DNA from: Acidobacteriota bacterium
Lineage (GTDB): Bacteria; Acidobacteriota; Terriglobia; Bryobacterales; Bryobacteraceae
DNA: 48,158 bases
Assembly (NCBI GenBank): GCA_016213725.1
Contig: JACQZS010000224.1
Location: 1-48,158, forward strand
Reading direction: 5' to 3'
Made by a program: the position numbers and the translations under genes. Position 1 is the first letter of the stretch. Every line of letters starts with the position of its first letter. The notes below the pieces were generated by a model. It saw only the letters and a list, made by a program, of their open reading frames with translations. It searched no databases and was not told the origin of the DNA. Below, piece after piece: positions 6,989 to 16,878 of this stretch.

Positions 6989-9040
6989 ATGAGACTGTTG
7001 TTCCCCCTGTTGAGCTTTGCCGCCCTGTCTTTCGCGCAAAGCAGCCTGAGGCCGCCAGCCGTGCCTTTGGTCACGCATGACCCGTATTTCAGTGTGTGGT
7101 CGGGCAGCGATGCGCTGACTGGCTCGGCCACCCGGCATTGGACGGGAACGGATCAGCCGCTGAGCGGACTGGCCAGAATCGACGGCAAGACGTACCGGTA
7201 CCTGGGCGATCAACCGAGGTCGGCCGAAGCGATGAAGCAGATCCGCAGGGAAGTGACGCCCACGCGCACGCATTATCATTTCGAAGCCGGAGGCGTGCAG
7301 GTGTGCCTAGTCTTCCTGACCCCCGCGCTACCGCACGACCTGGAAATCCTCTCGCGCCCGGTGACCTATGTCACGCTGGAGGCGCTCTCCACCGATGGCG
7401 CTACGCATGATGTGTCGCTGTATTTCGACGCCTCCGCCGTGCTTGCCACCAACACTGCGGAGCAGAAGACGGTGTGGTCGCACGTGAAGGTGGGCGGCGG
7501 CGTGGAGGCTGTGCGGGCCGGGATGGAGCGGCCTGAGATGCTGTCGCGGTCGGGGGACAACCTCCGCATCGAGTGGGGCCACGTTTATCTGGCGCTGCCT
7601 CCGCAGTCCGGCGGGGAGCTGGCCGTGCACCCGCGGGCACGAGCGGAGTTTGTCCGGACGGGTCAGTTGCCGGAGGCCGATGAGCTGGAGCCGCCGGCGC
7701 GGGTTGGCCGGGAGCAGCCACAACTGGCCGCGGCATGGCGGCTCACCGGGGTAGGGAAGAACCCGGTGGTGAAGTGGGCCATGCTCGCCTACGACGACCA
7801 GTTTTCCATCCAGTACCTGCAGCGCAACCTCCGCCCGTACTGGCGCCGGAACGGGATGGGCGTGGCCGAAATGCTGCAGGCCGCCGCACGGGAGTATCCG
7901 GCTCTGGCCCAGAAGACCGCCGCTTTCGACAAGGAATTGACCGCCGACCTGGTTCAGGCCGGAGGAGCGAAGTTTGCCGATATCGCCGTGCTCGCCTACC
8001 GCCAGGCGCTGGCCGCCCACAAGCTGGTGGCGGATCTCGATGGCACTCCGCTCTACTTCTCCAAGGAGAACTTCTCCAACGGCTGCATCGCCACGGTGGA
8101 CGTCACCTATCCGTCCGCGCCGATGTTTCTGCTGTTGAATCCAAAGCTGCTCAAAGGGATGCTGCAGCCCATGATGGAGTACGCCTCGCTGCCACGCTGG
8201 CGGTTCCCCTTCGCGCCGCATGACCTGGGCCAGTATCCGCTGGCCAATGGGCAGGTGTACGGCGGCGGAGAGAAGACCGAAGAGAATCAGATGCCTGTGG
8301 AGGAGAGCGGCAATCTTCTCATCCTCACCGCCGCACTGGCCGAGGCCGAAGGCAATGCCGATTTCGCCCGCAAATACTGGCCCGTGCTGGGGAAGTGGGC
8401 CGAGTACCTGCGCGAGAAAGGCATGGACCCCGATAACCAGCTTTCCACGGACGACTTCGCCGGCCACCTGGCGCACAACACGAATCTCTCCATTAAGGCC
8501 ATTGTGGCGCTGGGCTCCTATGCGCAACTGGCGGAGAAACTTGGCTACTCCGGCGTGGCCGCGCAGTACCGCGACGCCGCCCGGCAGATGGCCCGGCGCT
8601 GGCCCGAGATGGCGAAGGATGGCGACCATTACCGCCTGGCCTTCGACAAGCCCGGCACCTGGAGCCAGAAATACAACCTGGTTTGGGACCACCTGCTCGG
8701 CCTGAATCTCTTCGAGCCCGAGATTGCTCGCACCGAAGTGGCCTACTATCTCACGAAGCAGAACAAGTACGGGTTGCCTCTGGATAACCGGCAGACCTAC
8801 ACGAAGCTCGATTGGATCATCTGGACGGCGACGCTGGCCGAGCGCAAGGCTGACTTCGAAGCTCTGGTGGAGCCGGTGTGGGCGTTCCTGAATGAAAGCC
8901 CCAGCCGCGTGCCGATGAGCGACTGGTATTGGACGCTCGACGGCAAGCAGCGGGGATTCCAGGCGCGCAGCGTGGTGGGCGGCGTCTATCTACCGGCGCT
9001 CAAGGATAGAGCCATGTGGAAGAAATGGCGCAGCAGATAG
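6989..9040 (+). CDS. Exported glutaminase A-like protein (DUF4964/DUF5127/DUF4965/DUF1793 family)
   Basis: A 683-aa protein with a Sec signal (RLLFPLLSFAALSFA). The mature part starts LRPPAVPLVTHDPYFSVWS, the signature of the fungal/bacterial GtaA family. The order is DUF4964 (~20-80), DUF5127 beta domain (~85-330, VTYVTLEALSTDG), then the DUF4965 and DUF1793 helical part (~340-680, with FSKENFSNGCIATVDVTYPSAPMF and ending near GGVYLPAL). Characterised fungal members hydrolyse glutamine outside the cell; bacterial homologues are mostly untested, and the fold also resembles glycosidase-like alpha/alpha toroids. Length is normal for the family. It is divergent from the repeat protein, with 123 nt between starts. 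The ribosome site is weak (GGATGG). Confidence 0.8.
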   Translation: MRLLFPLLSFAALSFAQSSLRPPAVPLVTHDPYFSVWSGSDALTGSATRHWTGTDQPLSGLARIDGKTYRYLGDQPRSAEAMKQIRREVTPTRTHYHFEAGGVQVCLVFLTPALPHDLEILSRPVTYVTLEALSTDGATHDVSLYFDASAVLATNTAEQKTVWSHVKVGGGVEAVRAGMERPEMLSRSGDNLRIEWGHVYLALPPQSGGELAVHPRARAEFVRTGQLPEADELEPPARVGREQPQLAAAWRLTGVGKNPVVKWAMLAYDDQFSIQYLQRNLRPYWRRNGMGVAEMLQAAAREYPALAQKTAAFDKELTADLVQAGGAKFADIAVLAYRQALAAHKLVADLDGTPLYFSKENFSNGCIATVDVTYPSAPMFLLLNPKLLKGMLQPMMEYASLPRWRFPFAPHDLGQYPLANGQVYGGGEKTEENQMPVEESGNLLILTAALAEAEGNADFARKYWPVLGKWAEYLREKGMDPDNQLSTDDFAGHLAHNTNLSIKAIVALGSYAQLAEKLGYSGVAAQYRDAARQMARRWPEMAKDGDHYRLAFDKPGTWSQKYNLVWDHLLGLNLFEPEIARTEVAYYLTKQNKYGLPLDNRQTYTKLDWIIWTATLAERKADFEALVEPVWAFLNESPSRVPMSDWYWTLDGKQRGFQARSVVGGVYLPALKDRAMWKKWRSR

Positions 9041-9088
9041 GCTTGCGCCCAATCTGAATCGGGGCTATTTTCGAATCGGAGGTGCCCC

Positions 9089-9241
9089 ATGCGCGGCCTG
9101 CACTACGATCCGCACTTGATGGAATGGCTGCGGCTGGCAGGCATTGTCGTCGTGACGCTGGCGGCACTGCTGGCCTTGGTGGCCATGGTTCTGATGTCCA
9201 ACACGCCGGATGGCGTGCCCTTGATTCTCTCCGGCGGCTAG
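9089..9241 (+). CDS. Small single-pass membrane protein (50 aa)
   Basis: This short gene has an excellent ribosome site: GGAGGT at 9078-9083 followed by a 5-nt spacer and ATG. The product begins MRGLHYDPHLMEWLRLAG, has one membrane segment of about 22 residues (IVVVTLAALLALVAMVLM), and ends in a polar tail NTPDGVPLILSGG. I do not recognise a family. It lies 48 nt after the glutaminase-like gene on the same strand and may share its transcript. Small membrane proteins of this kind often modulate a larger membrane partner, but nothing here identifies one. The strong SD and clean topology make it a credible gene despite its size. Confidence 0.6.
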   Translation: MRGLHYDPHLMEWLRLAGIVVVTLAALLALVAMVLMSNTPDGVPLILSGG

Positions 9242-9410
9242 TCCTGGCGCTTTTCACCGCCTAGCTTCGTGATTCGACCCCGTTTGGCGCGTGGACTCCG
9301 GGATAGAACTCAGGGCGACAGGGTGGGGCGACCGCTTCGTTTCACTGCGGACCCGTGGCTGGGGTGTCTGCGGGAGCACGGCATTTCAGAAAAGGCGAGG
9401 CGAAAGTGTT

Positions 9411-9440
9411 GCCGGCCACTCAGGAATTCGCAGGGCCGGC
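9411..9440 (-). terminator. Stem-loop just after the DUF1501 gene
   Basis: GCCGGCC (9411-9417) and GGCCGGC (9434-9440) form a 7-bp G/C stem with a 16-nt loop, 2 nt beyond the stop codon at 9443. Only a weak T-rich stretch follows on the minus strand, so termination is possible but not strongly supported. Confidence 0.35.
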
Positions 9441-9442
9441 GC

Positions 9443-10837
9443 TCACGCAAGGATGTCGCGGACCACTTCGCCGCCGACGTCGGTGAGGCGGAAATGGCGT
9501 CCCTGAAACTGGTAGGTGAGCCGCTTGTGGTCGATGCCGAGCAGGTGCAGGAAGGTGGCCTGCAGGTCGTGGATGTGTACGGGGTTCTCGGTGATGTTGT
9601 AGCAGTAGTCGTCCGTGGAGCCATAGCTCAGCCCCGGCTTCACGCCGCCGCCGGCCAGCCAGACGCTGAAGCAGCGGGGATGGTGGTCCCGGCCGTAGTC
9701 GTCTTTCGTCAGCCGGCCCTGGCAGTAGACGGTGCGGCCAAACTCGCCGCCCCAGAAGACGAGCGTATCGTCGAGCATGCCGCGCTGGGCCAGATCCGCC
9801 ACTAGCGCGGCGGAGGGCTGGTCAGTCTGCTGGCACATCCGGGGCAGTCCTTTGGGCAGGTTGCCGTGGTGATCCCAATCGCGGTGGTAGAGCTGGATGA
9901 AGCGCACGCCGCGCTCGGCCAGCCGCCGCGCCAGCAGGCAGTTGTAGGCATAGGTGCCGGGCTTCTGCACATCCGGTCCGTAGCTGGCCAGCGTGGCGGG
10001 AGATTCCTTGGAGAGGTCTGTCAATTCCGGCACGGAAGACTGCATGCGGAATGCCATTTCGTACTGTGCGATGCGCGTGGAGATCTCCGGGTCTCCGGTC
10101 TCTTCGAGCTTCTGCTGATTGGCTTGGCGCAGCGTGTCGAGGAAGAGCTCACGATTGCCTTCCGGGAAACCTTTCGGCGAGGAGAGGTACAACACCGGAT
10201 CGCCGACTGAGCGGAACTTCACGCCCTGGTACCGCGTGGGCAGGAAGCCGCTGCCCCACAGGCGATCGTACAGGGGCTGGCCGCCGCCGCCCGCGCCAGG
10301 CGAGATGAGTACGACAAACGCCGGCAGGTTTTCAGAGGACGAACCCAGGCCGTAGGTGATCCAGGAGCCCATGCTGGGCCGGCCTGCGATTTGGAAGCCC
10401 GTCTGGAAGTAGGTCACAGCCGGGTCGTGGTTGATCTGCTCTGTGAAGAGGCTCTTGACGAACGTCAGGCGGTCTGCGATTTTCGCCGTATGCGGAAGCA
10501 GCTCGCTCACCCAGGCGCCGGATTGACCGTGCTGCCGGAACGCGTAGCCGCCCGGAACGATGGGGAAAGACGACTGCGAGGCCGACATGGTGGTGAGGCG
10601 CTGGCCCTGCCGCACGGACTCCGGCAGGTCAGTGCCCTGAAAGTCCTTCAACCGCGGTTTGTAGTCGAAAGTCTCCATTTGCGAGGGGCCGCCGGATTGG
10701 AAGAGGCAGATGATGCGCTTAGCCTTGGGCGCGTGATGCGGCAGCCCGGGCAGGCCGGTGCCTGCTTTGAGCAGATGGGAAAGCGAGGCGATGCCGAGGC
10801 CGGCGGGGAGGCGTTGAAGGAGTTGGCGTCGCGTCAT
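9443..10837 (-). CDS. DUF1501 domain protein with twin-arginine signal
   Basis: A 464-aa member of the DUF1501 family (alkaline-phosphatase/sulfatase-like fold). The N-terminus [19 protein letters not shown] is a twin-arginine export signal, followed by [23 protein letters not shown], the family hallmark. Later landmarks are EFGRT and GRDHHP, which resemble metal-ligand regions of the alkaline phosphatase superfamily. Its substrate is unknown. In Planctomycetes, Verrucomicrobia and Acidobacteria these genes are almost always paired with a PSD1 cytochrome-like gene, as here: the start lies 2 nt after that gene's stop and an AAGGAG site overlaps the stop, so translation is probably coupled. The frame is open upstream to 11353, but that part is shadow of the PSD1 gene. 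Confidence 0.85.
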   Translation of the reverse strand: MTRRQLLQRLPAGLGIASLSHLLKAGTGLPGLPHHAPKAKRIICLFQSGGPSQMETFDYKPRLKDFQGTDLPESVRQGQRLTTMSASQSSFPIVPGGYAFRQHGQSGAWVSELLPHTAKIADRLTFVKSLFTEQINHDPAVTYFQTGFQIAGRPSMGSWITYGLGSSSENLPAFVVLISPGAGGGGQPLYDRLWGSGFLPTRYQGVKFRSVGDPVLYLSSPKGFPEGNRELFLDTLRQANQQKLEETGDPEISTRIAQYEMAFRMQSSVPELTDLSKESPATLASYGPDVQKPGTYAYNCLLARRLAERGVRFIQLYHRDWDHHGNLPKGLPRMCQQTDQPSAALVADLAQRGMLDDTLVFWGGEFGRTVYCQGRLTKDDYGRDHHPRCFSVWLAGGGVKPGLSYGSTDDYCYNITENPVHIHDLQATFLHLLGIDHKRLTYQFQGRHFRLTDVGGEVVRDILA

Positions 10838-10839
10838 GG

Positions 10840-13767
10840 TCACTCCTTGGTGATGGCTTCGTCGAGGTTCAGCAGCAGGCTGGAGACAGCGGTCCAGGCG
10901 GCAAGATCCGCGGTGGGGACGGACGTATCTCGAGGGGATTCTCCGGCGGAGAGATATTGCACGGCGTCCTCCGGGTGCTGCTGGTAGTAAGCGGCAAAGC
11001 GGGCGAGCGCCGCGCTGAATAGTTTCGCTTCGGCGGGCGTGGGCTTGCGCGCCAGGACGATGCCGAAGGCCAGTTCCAGGCGGGCGCTGTCGCGCTGGCT
11101 CTCCTGCCGCAGGAGCCGCTCGGCCAGCTTTCGCGAGGCTTCGAGGTAGGTGACGTCGTTCATCAAGGCCAGCGCCTGCAGTGGAGTGTTGGTGCGTGAT
11201 TCGCGCACGACGCAGGTTTCCCGCGTGGGCGAATCGAAGGTAATCATGGAGGGCGGCGCTACCGTGCGCTTCCAGTAGGAATACAAGGTGCGGCGGTACA
11301 GGCCCTCGCCGGAGTCCTGTACATAGCCTTTGCTGCTGCTCAGTTCCTGCCACAGCCCGGCGGGTTGATAGGGTTTCACCGACGGCCCGCCGAGCTTCTC
11401 CACCAGCAGACCGGAGACGGCCAACGCCTGATCGCGGATCATCTCAGGGGCCAGCCGGACGCGCGGGCCGCGAGCCAGGAGGCGGTTTTCCGGGTCCCGC
11501 TGCTGCAGGGAGGGTGAGACGGCGGAGGATTGCCGGTACGTTTCGCTGGTCACAATGGTCTTCAGGATGTGATGGATGTCCCAGCCGGATTCCATGAACT
11601 CCACCGCCAGCCAGTCCAGCAGCTCCACGTGGATGGGCGGCTCGCCCTGCGCGCCGAAGTCCTCCACAGTTTTCACCAGCCCGGTGCCGAAGAGCATCTG
11701 CCACAGCCGGTTTACCGTGACACGAGCGGTGAGCGGATTGTCTTTCGATACCAGCCAACGCGCCAGGGCCAGGCGGTTGCGAGGCGCGCCTGCCGGCAGC
11801 GGGGGCAGGAACGCGGGCACGTTGGGCTGCACCTCCTCGCCGTGGGCGTCGTAGGCGCCGCGCCGGAGGATGTAGGCCTGGCGCGGCGTGTCGCTCTCCA
11901 CCATCACCATGACGGTTGGGATTTTGGCGAAGTAAGCTGCGCGCTCGGCCGCCAGCGCGTTCAGAGCGGACCGCGCCTGCCGCCATGCCGGCGGAGCGTA
12001 GAGTTCATCGAACCACATCCGCAGCCGGCCATCTTCGTTCTGTCCGGCCAGCACGGCCGTCTCCGCGCCGCTCAAGACACGGGTGTAGACGCGCACGTCC
12101 CGGATCTCTCCCTGGAAGCGGCGGCCGCCGCCGGCGCCAATCCGGAACGGCTCCTTGGTGTCGAAGGGCCAGATGGGCTGGTCAAACAGGATCCTGACCT
12201 TCTGTTTGATGCCGTTCACATAGATCGAGACATTCGACGCGTGCATCGATCCGTCATAGCTCACAGCGACGTGTTGCCACCGGCCCAGCGGAAGCGGATC
12301 CACGGTTTCCAGCCGCATGGCCAGATCCGACCAGCGATAGGTAGCGTGGAATCTCAACTTGCCCTGCATCAGATGCAGGAAGTGGCCCTGTCCTTCGAAG
12401 TAATCCTGACCGCGCGAGAGGATGGCGCCGTCGGGGCTCTCGGGCCGGATCCAGGCCGAGAAGGTGTAGGGGTCATGGAACGAGAACTGCGCCGTCTCGT
12501 TGCCGTAGCTGGCCTCGCGACGGCCGTCGAAGCTCTGTGCCTGAGGCGCGTGGAATTGCAGCCCGTCCGTGACGGTCCAGTTCTCTGCGGGAAGGCGGCG
12601 GCGCCACCGGGCAAAGGCCTGGTCAGCGGCCGGTGTCAGAGCGGCCAGGTGCGAACGCGACGCCGCCAGGCGCCGGTCGAATTCGTCGAGCTTGGCCTGC
12701 TGGTCGGGATAGGGGGCGCGGATGTACGGCTCTTCGTTGCCGAAGTCGTAGACGAAACCCTTCTCCGGCACATTGTTGAAAAAAGCGAAGAGCTGATAGA
12801 AGTCCTTCTGCCGGATGGGATCGTACTTGTGGTCGTGGCAGCGCGCGCAGCCGGCGGTCAGGCCGAGGAAGACGGTGGAGGTGGTTTCGGCGCGGTCGGC
12901 TACGTATTGCACGCGGAACTCCTCATCGACGATGCCGCCTTCGGCGCTGGTGGAGTGATTGCGGTGGAAGGCGGTGGCGATGCGTTGTGAAAGAGTCGGG
13001 TTGGGCAGCAGATCGCCGGCGAGTTGTTCGATGGTGAACTGGTCGAAAGGCATGTTGGCGCGGAACGCGTCGAGCACCCAGTCGCGGTACCGGTACATGT
13101 CGCGGGGGCCATCGGATTGATAGCCGTTGGAATCGGCGTAGCGCGCCGCCTCCAGCCAGCGGATGGTCATGCGTTCGGCATAGCGGGGCGAGGCGAGCAG
13201 CCTGTCGATGGTGGCCCCATAGGAGGCGGGGTTCGCGAGGAACGATGCCGTTTCCTGTGGCGTGGGCGGGAGGCCGGTGAGATCGAATGTGACGCGCCGC
13301 AGCAGGGTGTTCGGGGCTGCCGGCGGTGAGAGACTCAGGCCTTCGCGCTCCAGACGCTTGCGCACCAGGAAATCAATCGCGTTGCGGCCCGCGGGCACCT
13401 GTGGACGCTGAGGAGGCGCGAACGCCCAGTGAGATTCATAATGCGCGCCCTCCGCGATCCACTGCTTGAGCTTGGCGATCTCCTCCGGCGAGAGCGCCTT
13501 GTGGCCGAGGTAAGCCGGCGGCATGCGTTTGATCTGGCTGGGGGAGGTGATCCGCTTGTACAGTTCGCTCTGCTCCGCGTCGCCCGGCACGATGGCCTGC
13601 CGTGAAGCGCCCTCCTGGTCCAACCTTAACTTGGACTTGCGCGAGGCGGCGTCGGGGCCGTGGCAGGCGAAGCAACGGTCAGAGAGGATGGGGCGGATAT
13701 CGCGATTGAACGACAGCGTTCCGGCTGACGACGGCAGAACGAAGAGGGCCAGAAAGAATAAGCGCAC
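10840..13767 (-). CDS. PSD1-type protein: PSCyt1 haem domain, DUF1549, LamG-like domain, DUF1553
   Basis: A 975-aa exported protein. After a signal peptide ([14 protein letters not shown]) comes a PSCyt1 cytochrome-like domain with one haem-binding CFACHG motif. DUF1549/PSCyt2 follows (~130-340, including a [12 protein letters not shown] motif that could bind a second haem). A concanavalin/LamG-like insert (~430-570, [18 protein letters not shown]) and C-terminal DUF1553/PSD1 (~660-960, [14 protein letters not shown], [17 protein letters not shown] [13 protein letters not shown]) complete it. Such proteins are thought to act with DUF1501 partners in polymer breakdown, but the reaction is unproven. 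I chose the GTG at 13767, which starts the signal peptide and follows GGGA; the ATG at 13827 would overlap the divergent gene's start. Confidence 0.87.
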   Translation of the reverse strand: MRLFFLALFVLPSSAGTLSFNRDIRPILSDRCFACHGPDAASRKSKLRLDQEGASRQAIVPGDAEQSELYKRITSPSQIKRMPPAYLGHKALSPEEIAKLKQWIAEGAHYESHWAFAPPQRPQVPAGRNAIDFLVRKRLEREGLSLSPPAAPNTLLRRVTFDLTGLPPTPQETASFLANPASYGATIDRLLASPRYAERMTIRWLEAARYADSNGYQSDGPRDMYRYRDWVLDAFRANMPFDQFTIEQLAGDLLPNPTLSQRIATAFHRNHSTSAEGGIVDEEFRVQYVADRAETTSTVFLGLTAGCARCHDHKYDPIRQKDFYQLFAFFNNVPEKGFVYDFGNEEPYIRAPYPDQQAKLDEFDRRLAASRSHLAALTPAADQAFARWRRRLPAENWTVTDGLQFHAPQAQSFDGRREASYGNETAQFSFHDPYTFSAWIRPESPDGAILSRGQDYFEGQGHFLHLMQGKLRFHATYRWSDLAMRLETVDPLPLGRWQHVAVSYDGSMHASNVSIYVNGIKQKVRILFDQPIWPFDTKEPFRIGAGGGRRFQGEIRDVRVYTRVLSGAETAVLAGQNEDGRLRMWFDELYAPPAWRQARSALNALAAERAAYFAKIPTVMVMVESDTPRQAYILRRGAYDAHGEEVQPNVPAFLPPLPAGAPRNRLALARWLVSKDNPLTARVTVNRLWQMLFGTGLVKTVEDFGAQGEPPIHVELLDWLAVEFMESGWDIHHILKTIVTSETYRQSSAVSPSLQQRDPENRLLARGPRVRLAPEMIRDQALAVSGLLVEKLGGPSVKPYQPAGLWQELSSSKGYVQDSGEGLYRRTLYSYWKRTVAPPSMITFDSPTRETCVVRESRTNTPLQALALMNDVTYLEASRKLAERLLRQESQRDSARLELAFGIVLARKPTPAEAKLFSAALARFAAYYQQHPEDAVQYLSAGESPRDTSVPTADLAAWTAVSSLLLNLDEAITKE

Positions 13768-13779
13768 TTGGATTCCCAG

Positions 13780-13807
13780 ATGACAGCCAATTGGCAAACA
13801 GTATAAC
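13780..13807 (+). promoter_or_regulatory. Candidate sigma70 promoter for the DUF72 gene
   Basis: ATGACA (13780-13785) and TATAAC (13802-13807) are 16 nt apart, each one mismatch from consensus. The predicted start is near 13814, so the leader would be only about 12 nt and would contain the GGAGGGG ribosome site. Confidence 0.4.
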
Positions 13808-13825
13808 TGAAGGGAGGGGACGATC

Positions 13826-14779
13826 ATGGAGAACTTGCAGCTCTTCCAATCCGAGCCGGGCTTTCGCGAGCTGCTGGCCGCGCGCTTGCGGACACTGGCG
13901 GAGGAAGGGATCTACCTGGGGACGAGCTCCTGGAAGTATCCCGGCTGGCTTGGGCAGATCTACACCACCGAGCGTTACAATACCCGCGGCCGGTTCTCGC
14001 AGAAGAAATTCGAGGAGCAGTGTCTGGCGGAATACGCCGAGACTTTTCCGGCGGTCTGCGGCGACTTCTCCTTCTACCAGTTTCCTTCGCAGAGTTACTG
14101 GCAGCGCCTGTTCTCCGTAGCGCCTCCACAGCTTCAGTTCGCCTTCAAGGTGCCCGAGGAGATCACCGTGCGGGAGTGGCCCAAACATCCCCGGTATGGC
14201 CGGCGGGCCGGCGGCGAAAACGAGAGCTACTTGGACGCAGATCTCTTTGTGAGCGCCTTCCTGCGGCCGCTGGAGCGGTATGCCTCGCAGGTGGGCGTCG
14301 TGATTTTCGAGTTTGGAACAATGGGCAAACGCCACTATGCCGGCGCGTCCGAGTTCGCCGGCGATCTAGGCCGATTTCTCAGCCGGCTTCCGGCGGGATG
14401 GCGATTCGCCGTCGAAGTCCGCAACAAGGAATACCTGGACGAGCCCTACTTCGAAGCTCTGCGAAACGTGAATGCAGCTCATGTTTTCAGTTCCTGGACG
14501 CGCATGCCTCCGCTGGAAGAGCAGGTGCGGCTGGCGTCGGCGCACACCGCGAATTTCACCGTGGCTCGTGCCCTGCTGCGGCACGGGCGGACCTATGAGG
14601 ACGCCGTCGCCACCTTTCAACCCTACGAGCGGGTGCAGGAGGTGAATCCCGGCGCCCGGGAGGGGCTGCGGGAGTTGATCGAAAAATCGCGGCCGAAGAA
14701 GCAGACCACTTTTCTGTTCGTGAACAACCGTCTGGAGGGCAATGCCCCTCAGACGATTTCCGCCGTGGTCTCATCCTGA
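13826..14779 (+). CDS. DUF72 (YecE-like) TIM-barrel protein
   Basis: A 317-aa soluble protein of the DUF72/YecE family. Recognisable parts are IYLGTSSWKYPGWLGQIYT near the N-terminus, FPAVCGDFSFYQFPS, FAFKVPEEITV, and the basic Y(L)DEPYFEALR region. DUF72 proteins have a TIM-barrel fold related to metal-dependent sugar isomerases and nucleases; their cellular role is not settled. A GGGAGGGG site sits 6 nt before the ATG. It is transcribed divergently from the PSD1 gene, and its last 31 nt overlap the convergent ABC/CPBP gene. Both reading frames are well conserved in character, so I accept the tail-to-tail overlap as real. Confidence 0.85.
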   Translation: MENLQLFQSEPGFRELLAARLRTLAEEGIYLGTSSWKYPGWLGQIYTTERYNTRGRFSQKKFEEQCLAEYAETFPAVCGDFSFYQFPSQSYWQRLFSVAPPQLQFAFKVPEEITVREWPKHPRYGRRAGGENESYLDADLFVSAFLRPLERYASQVGVVIFEFGTMGKRHYAGASEFAGDLGRFLSRLPAGWRFAVEVRNKEYLDEPYFEALRNVNAAHVFSSWTRMPPLEEQVRLASAHTANFTVARALLRHGRTYEDAVATFQPYERVQEVNPGAREGLRELIEKSRPKKQTTFLFVNNRLEGNAPQTISAVVSS

Positions 14780-16878
14780 GGCCGGCCTTCTTTCCAGATC
14801 ATGTAGACCCCGGCCGCGCATACGAAAGACCCCACCACGATGATGGGCCACGGCAGGAATTTTGCGCCGCTCAAGCCAAGTGACGCCACCAGGGATTTGT
14901 CACGGGCCAGGGCCGCCATCAGGCCATTGTTCAACGCGTGGCAGATGATCGCCGGTACGATGGAACGCGTTTTCCAAACAGCAAATCCGAAAAGAATTCC
15001 CAGGGCCATGGTGGGCAGCAGCCGGTAGATGGAGGTGTGTGCCAAGCCGAACAGCAATGCCGCGGCGAAGATGGAGCGCCAGTGCCCGAATCTGCGGAAT
15101 CCGCTCATGATAAATCCGCGGAACAGGAGCTCTTCGCAGATCGCGGGCGTCACGGCAATCAGCAGAAAGGCCTGCCAGAGCGGCACCGGTTTGTCGTCCA
15201 GAAGCAGGAGCCGCTCCATCGCTTTCATCAGCGAGTCTGGCGGAGGGAGCAGTCGCACCAGCAAGCCGCCGGCCACGGTCCAGGCGGAGAGGCCAATCAG
15301 CACCGCGCCCCAAACAGCGGGGCGTGTGGGGCGGCGCAGTGCCAGAGTATCGGTGAAGTCGAAGCCTTTAGCCCAGACCAGCAGGAGGCAGGGGAGCAGG
15401 AACATGCCGTACTGCGTTGCCACCAGAGTCACCGGCAGCCCGTAGCGGATGAGGCTGAGGCTGCCGTAAAAGGCGATTACCAAAACGACGGCGAAGAGCA
15501 ACAGCGCCAGGCCCGGAGTTGGCTTCGAGCCAGGCCGGCGTGAAAAGTCGAAGACGCCCGCAATCGATTCCCGTCCGCCCAGCAGCAACGAGTTCCGCTC
15601 GAACACGTGCGCCGCGAACACTAGTGCCAGTGCCGCATAGGAGAGCGAACTCAGCATGACCAGGAACAGCATTTCCACGGCCCACTCGCCCAGAAATACG
15701 CCCTTGATCAGCAGCGCGATGTTCACCACGGGCACGAACGCCAGGTAACCGTTCAATTCGATTCCGGGCATCATGGTGGCTACCAGCGGCACGATGAGGC
15801 TCATCAGAATGGGCGTGAGGAAGTTCTGCCCGTCCTTAAAATCCTTTGCGAACGCTCCGACTGCCAGGAATACCGCGTTGATCATGAGCGAAATCGGCAA
15901 GAGCATCACGAACGCCACGAAATAGGAAGACAGCGGCATCTGCGTCTCCATTCCCGGCATCAACTTGATGCGCGTGAATGTCATCGCCAGGCTGAGGAGA
16001 TTGACCACCGATGCGATGGTGGCGATGGTCCAGACCGCGCCGAACTTGCCCCCGATGATCTCCAGCGATTGCACGGGCGCGCACAGCAGCGTCTGCATGG
16101 TCCCGCGCTCCTTCTCGCCGGCAGTCATGTCGATAGCCGCATAGAAGCCGCTCATGGCGGAAAAGAGAATCAGCATGTAGGGGAGCAGCATGCCCACGAG
16201 CATGCCCGACTTGCGCTGTTCGCTGGCCACATTGGTGGACTGAAGTTCAATCGCCTGCGCAAAGCCGGAGGGCAAGGCGCGCTGCCTCACGCGCTGCTCC
16301 GTCAGCTGCTGCCGGTGCAGGCGCAGAGCGTCGCTGGCCCGGTCGCGCGCCTTGCGGGATTCGGGCCGAACGGAGTCGAACAGGATGCTCGCCACGGCTG
16401 TCTTGGAGACCTCCACCTTCTCCCGGAAGCCCGGCCAAGGAATCAGCACCGCGTCGGCTTTGCGATTGAGAATTGCCCTCTGCGCCGCGAGAGCCCACTC
16501 GGTATTGGGCATTTTCTTTTTCTTCTGCAGTTCGTCGTCCGCATCCAACTCCATCGGCGGCGTCGGCGGTGGACCCACCTGCCCCATCTCGAGTTCCGCT
16601 CTCACACGCTCCGGCGCGCCGGCCCAGGGAACGAGTTCGATCTTGCCTCTGGCCAACAGCGCCTGCCTGGCATCCGGTGACAAGGTGCCCCACACGGCCA
16701 GCGTTGAGGTACGGGCGGTTTGTGCCGCCTCCTGTCCTTCCTGCAGGCGGCTCATGCCGATCATCAGCAGCGGATAAAGGAGAATGGGCAGCGCAATCAT
16801 CATGAAGAGCGTCCGCCGGTCGCGCAGGGCTTCCATCAACTCCTTGCGGTAGATCGTGAGCAGGACCCTCAGCCTCAT
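14749..16878 (-). CDS. NatB-type ABC-2 permease fused to a CPBP intramembrane protease
   Basis: A 709-aa fusion. Residues ~1-430 are an ABC-2/NatB-like permease: an N-terminal anchor (ALRDRRTLFMMIALPILLYPLL), a large extracytoplasmic loop (~40-210), then a membrane bundle with the TAGEKERGTMQTLL motif typical of Na+ exporters. Residues ~440-700 are a CPBP/Abi (type II CAAX-like) protease with its conserved motifs EELLFR (~582-587), FGLAH (~611) and HALNN (~647). Related fusions occur in Planctomycetes and Acidobacteria. The permease would work with the ATPase encoded upstream, overlapping by 4 nt (ATGA). The substrate is not shown; sodium or a peptide are both possible. The permease half alone resembles NatB in length. 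Confidence 0.85.
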   Translation of the reverse strand: MRLRVLLTIYRKELMEALRDRRTLFMMIALPILLYPLLMIGMSRLQEGQEAAQTARTSTLAVWGTLSPDARQALLARGKIELVPWAGAPERVRAELEMGQVGPPPTPPMELDADDELQKKKKMPNTEWALAAQRAILNRKADAVLIPWPGFREKVEVSKTAVASILFDSVRPESRKARDRASDALRLHRQQLTEQRVRQRALPSGFAQAIELQSTNVASEQRKSGMLVGMLLPYMLILFSAMSGFYAAIDMTAGEKERGTMQTLLCAPVQSLEIIGGKFGAVWTIATIASVVNLLSLAMTFTRIKLMPGMETQMPLSSYFVAFVMLLPISLMINAVFLAVGAFAKDFKDGQNFLTPILMSLIVPLVATMMPGIELNGYLAFVPVVNIALLIKGVFLGEWAVEMLFLVMLSSLSYAALALVFAAHVFERNSLLLGGRESIAGVFDFSRRPGSKPTPGLALLLFAVVLVIAFYGSLSLIRYGLPVTLVATQYGMFLLPCLLLVWAKGFDFTDTLALRRPTRPAVWGAVLIGLSAWTVAGGLLVRLLPPPDSLMKAMERLLLLDDKPVPLWQAFLLIAVTPAICEELLFRGFIMSGFRRFGHWRSIFAAALLFGLAHTSIYRLLPTMALGILFGFAVWKTRSIVPAIICHALNNGLMAALARDKSLVASLGLSGAKFLPWPIIVVGSFVCAAGVYMIWKEGRPQDETTAEIV

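Noticed and set aside
7328..8692. Minus-strand 454-codon frame opposite the glutaminase-like gene
   Set aside because: Antisense shadow; His, Gln and Arg rich and without recognisable domain.
11530..12990. Plus-strand 486-codon frame opposite the PSD1 gene
   Set aside because: Shadow of a well-supported domain-containing gene; no start signal.
14749..14779. Possible error in one of the two convergent genes whose ends overlap
   Set aside because: Both ends read with normal family lengths, so I take the 31-nt tail-to-tail overlap as real.
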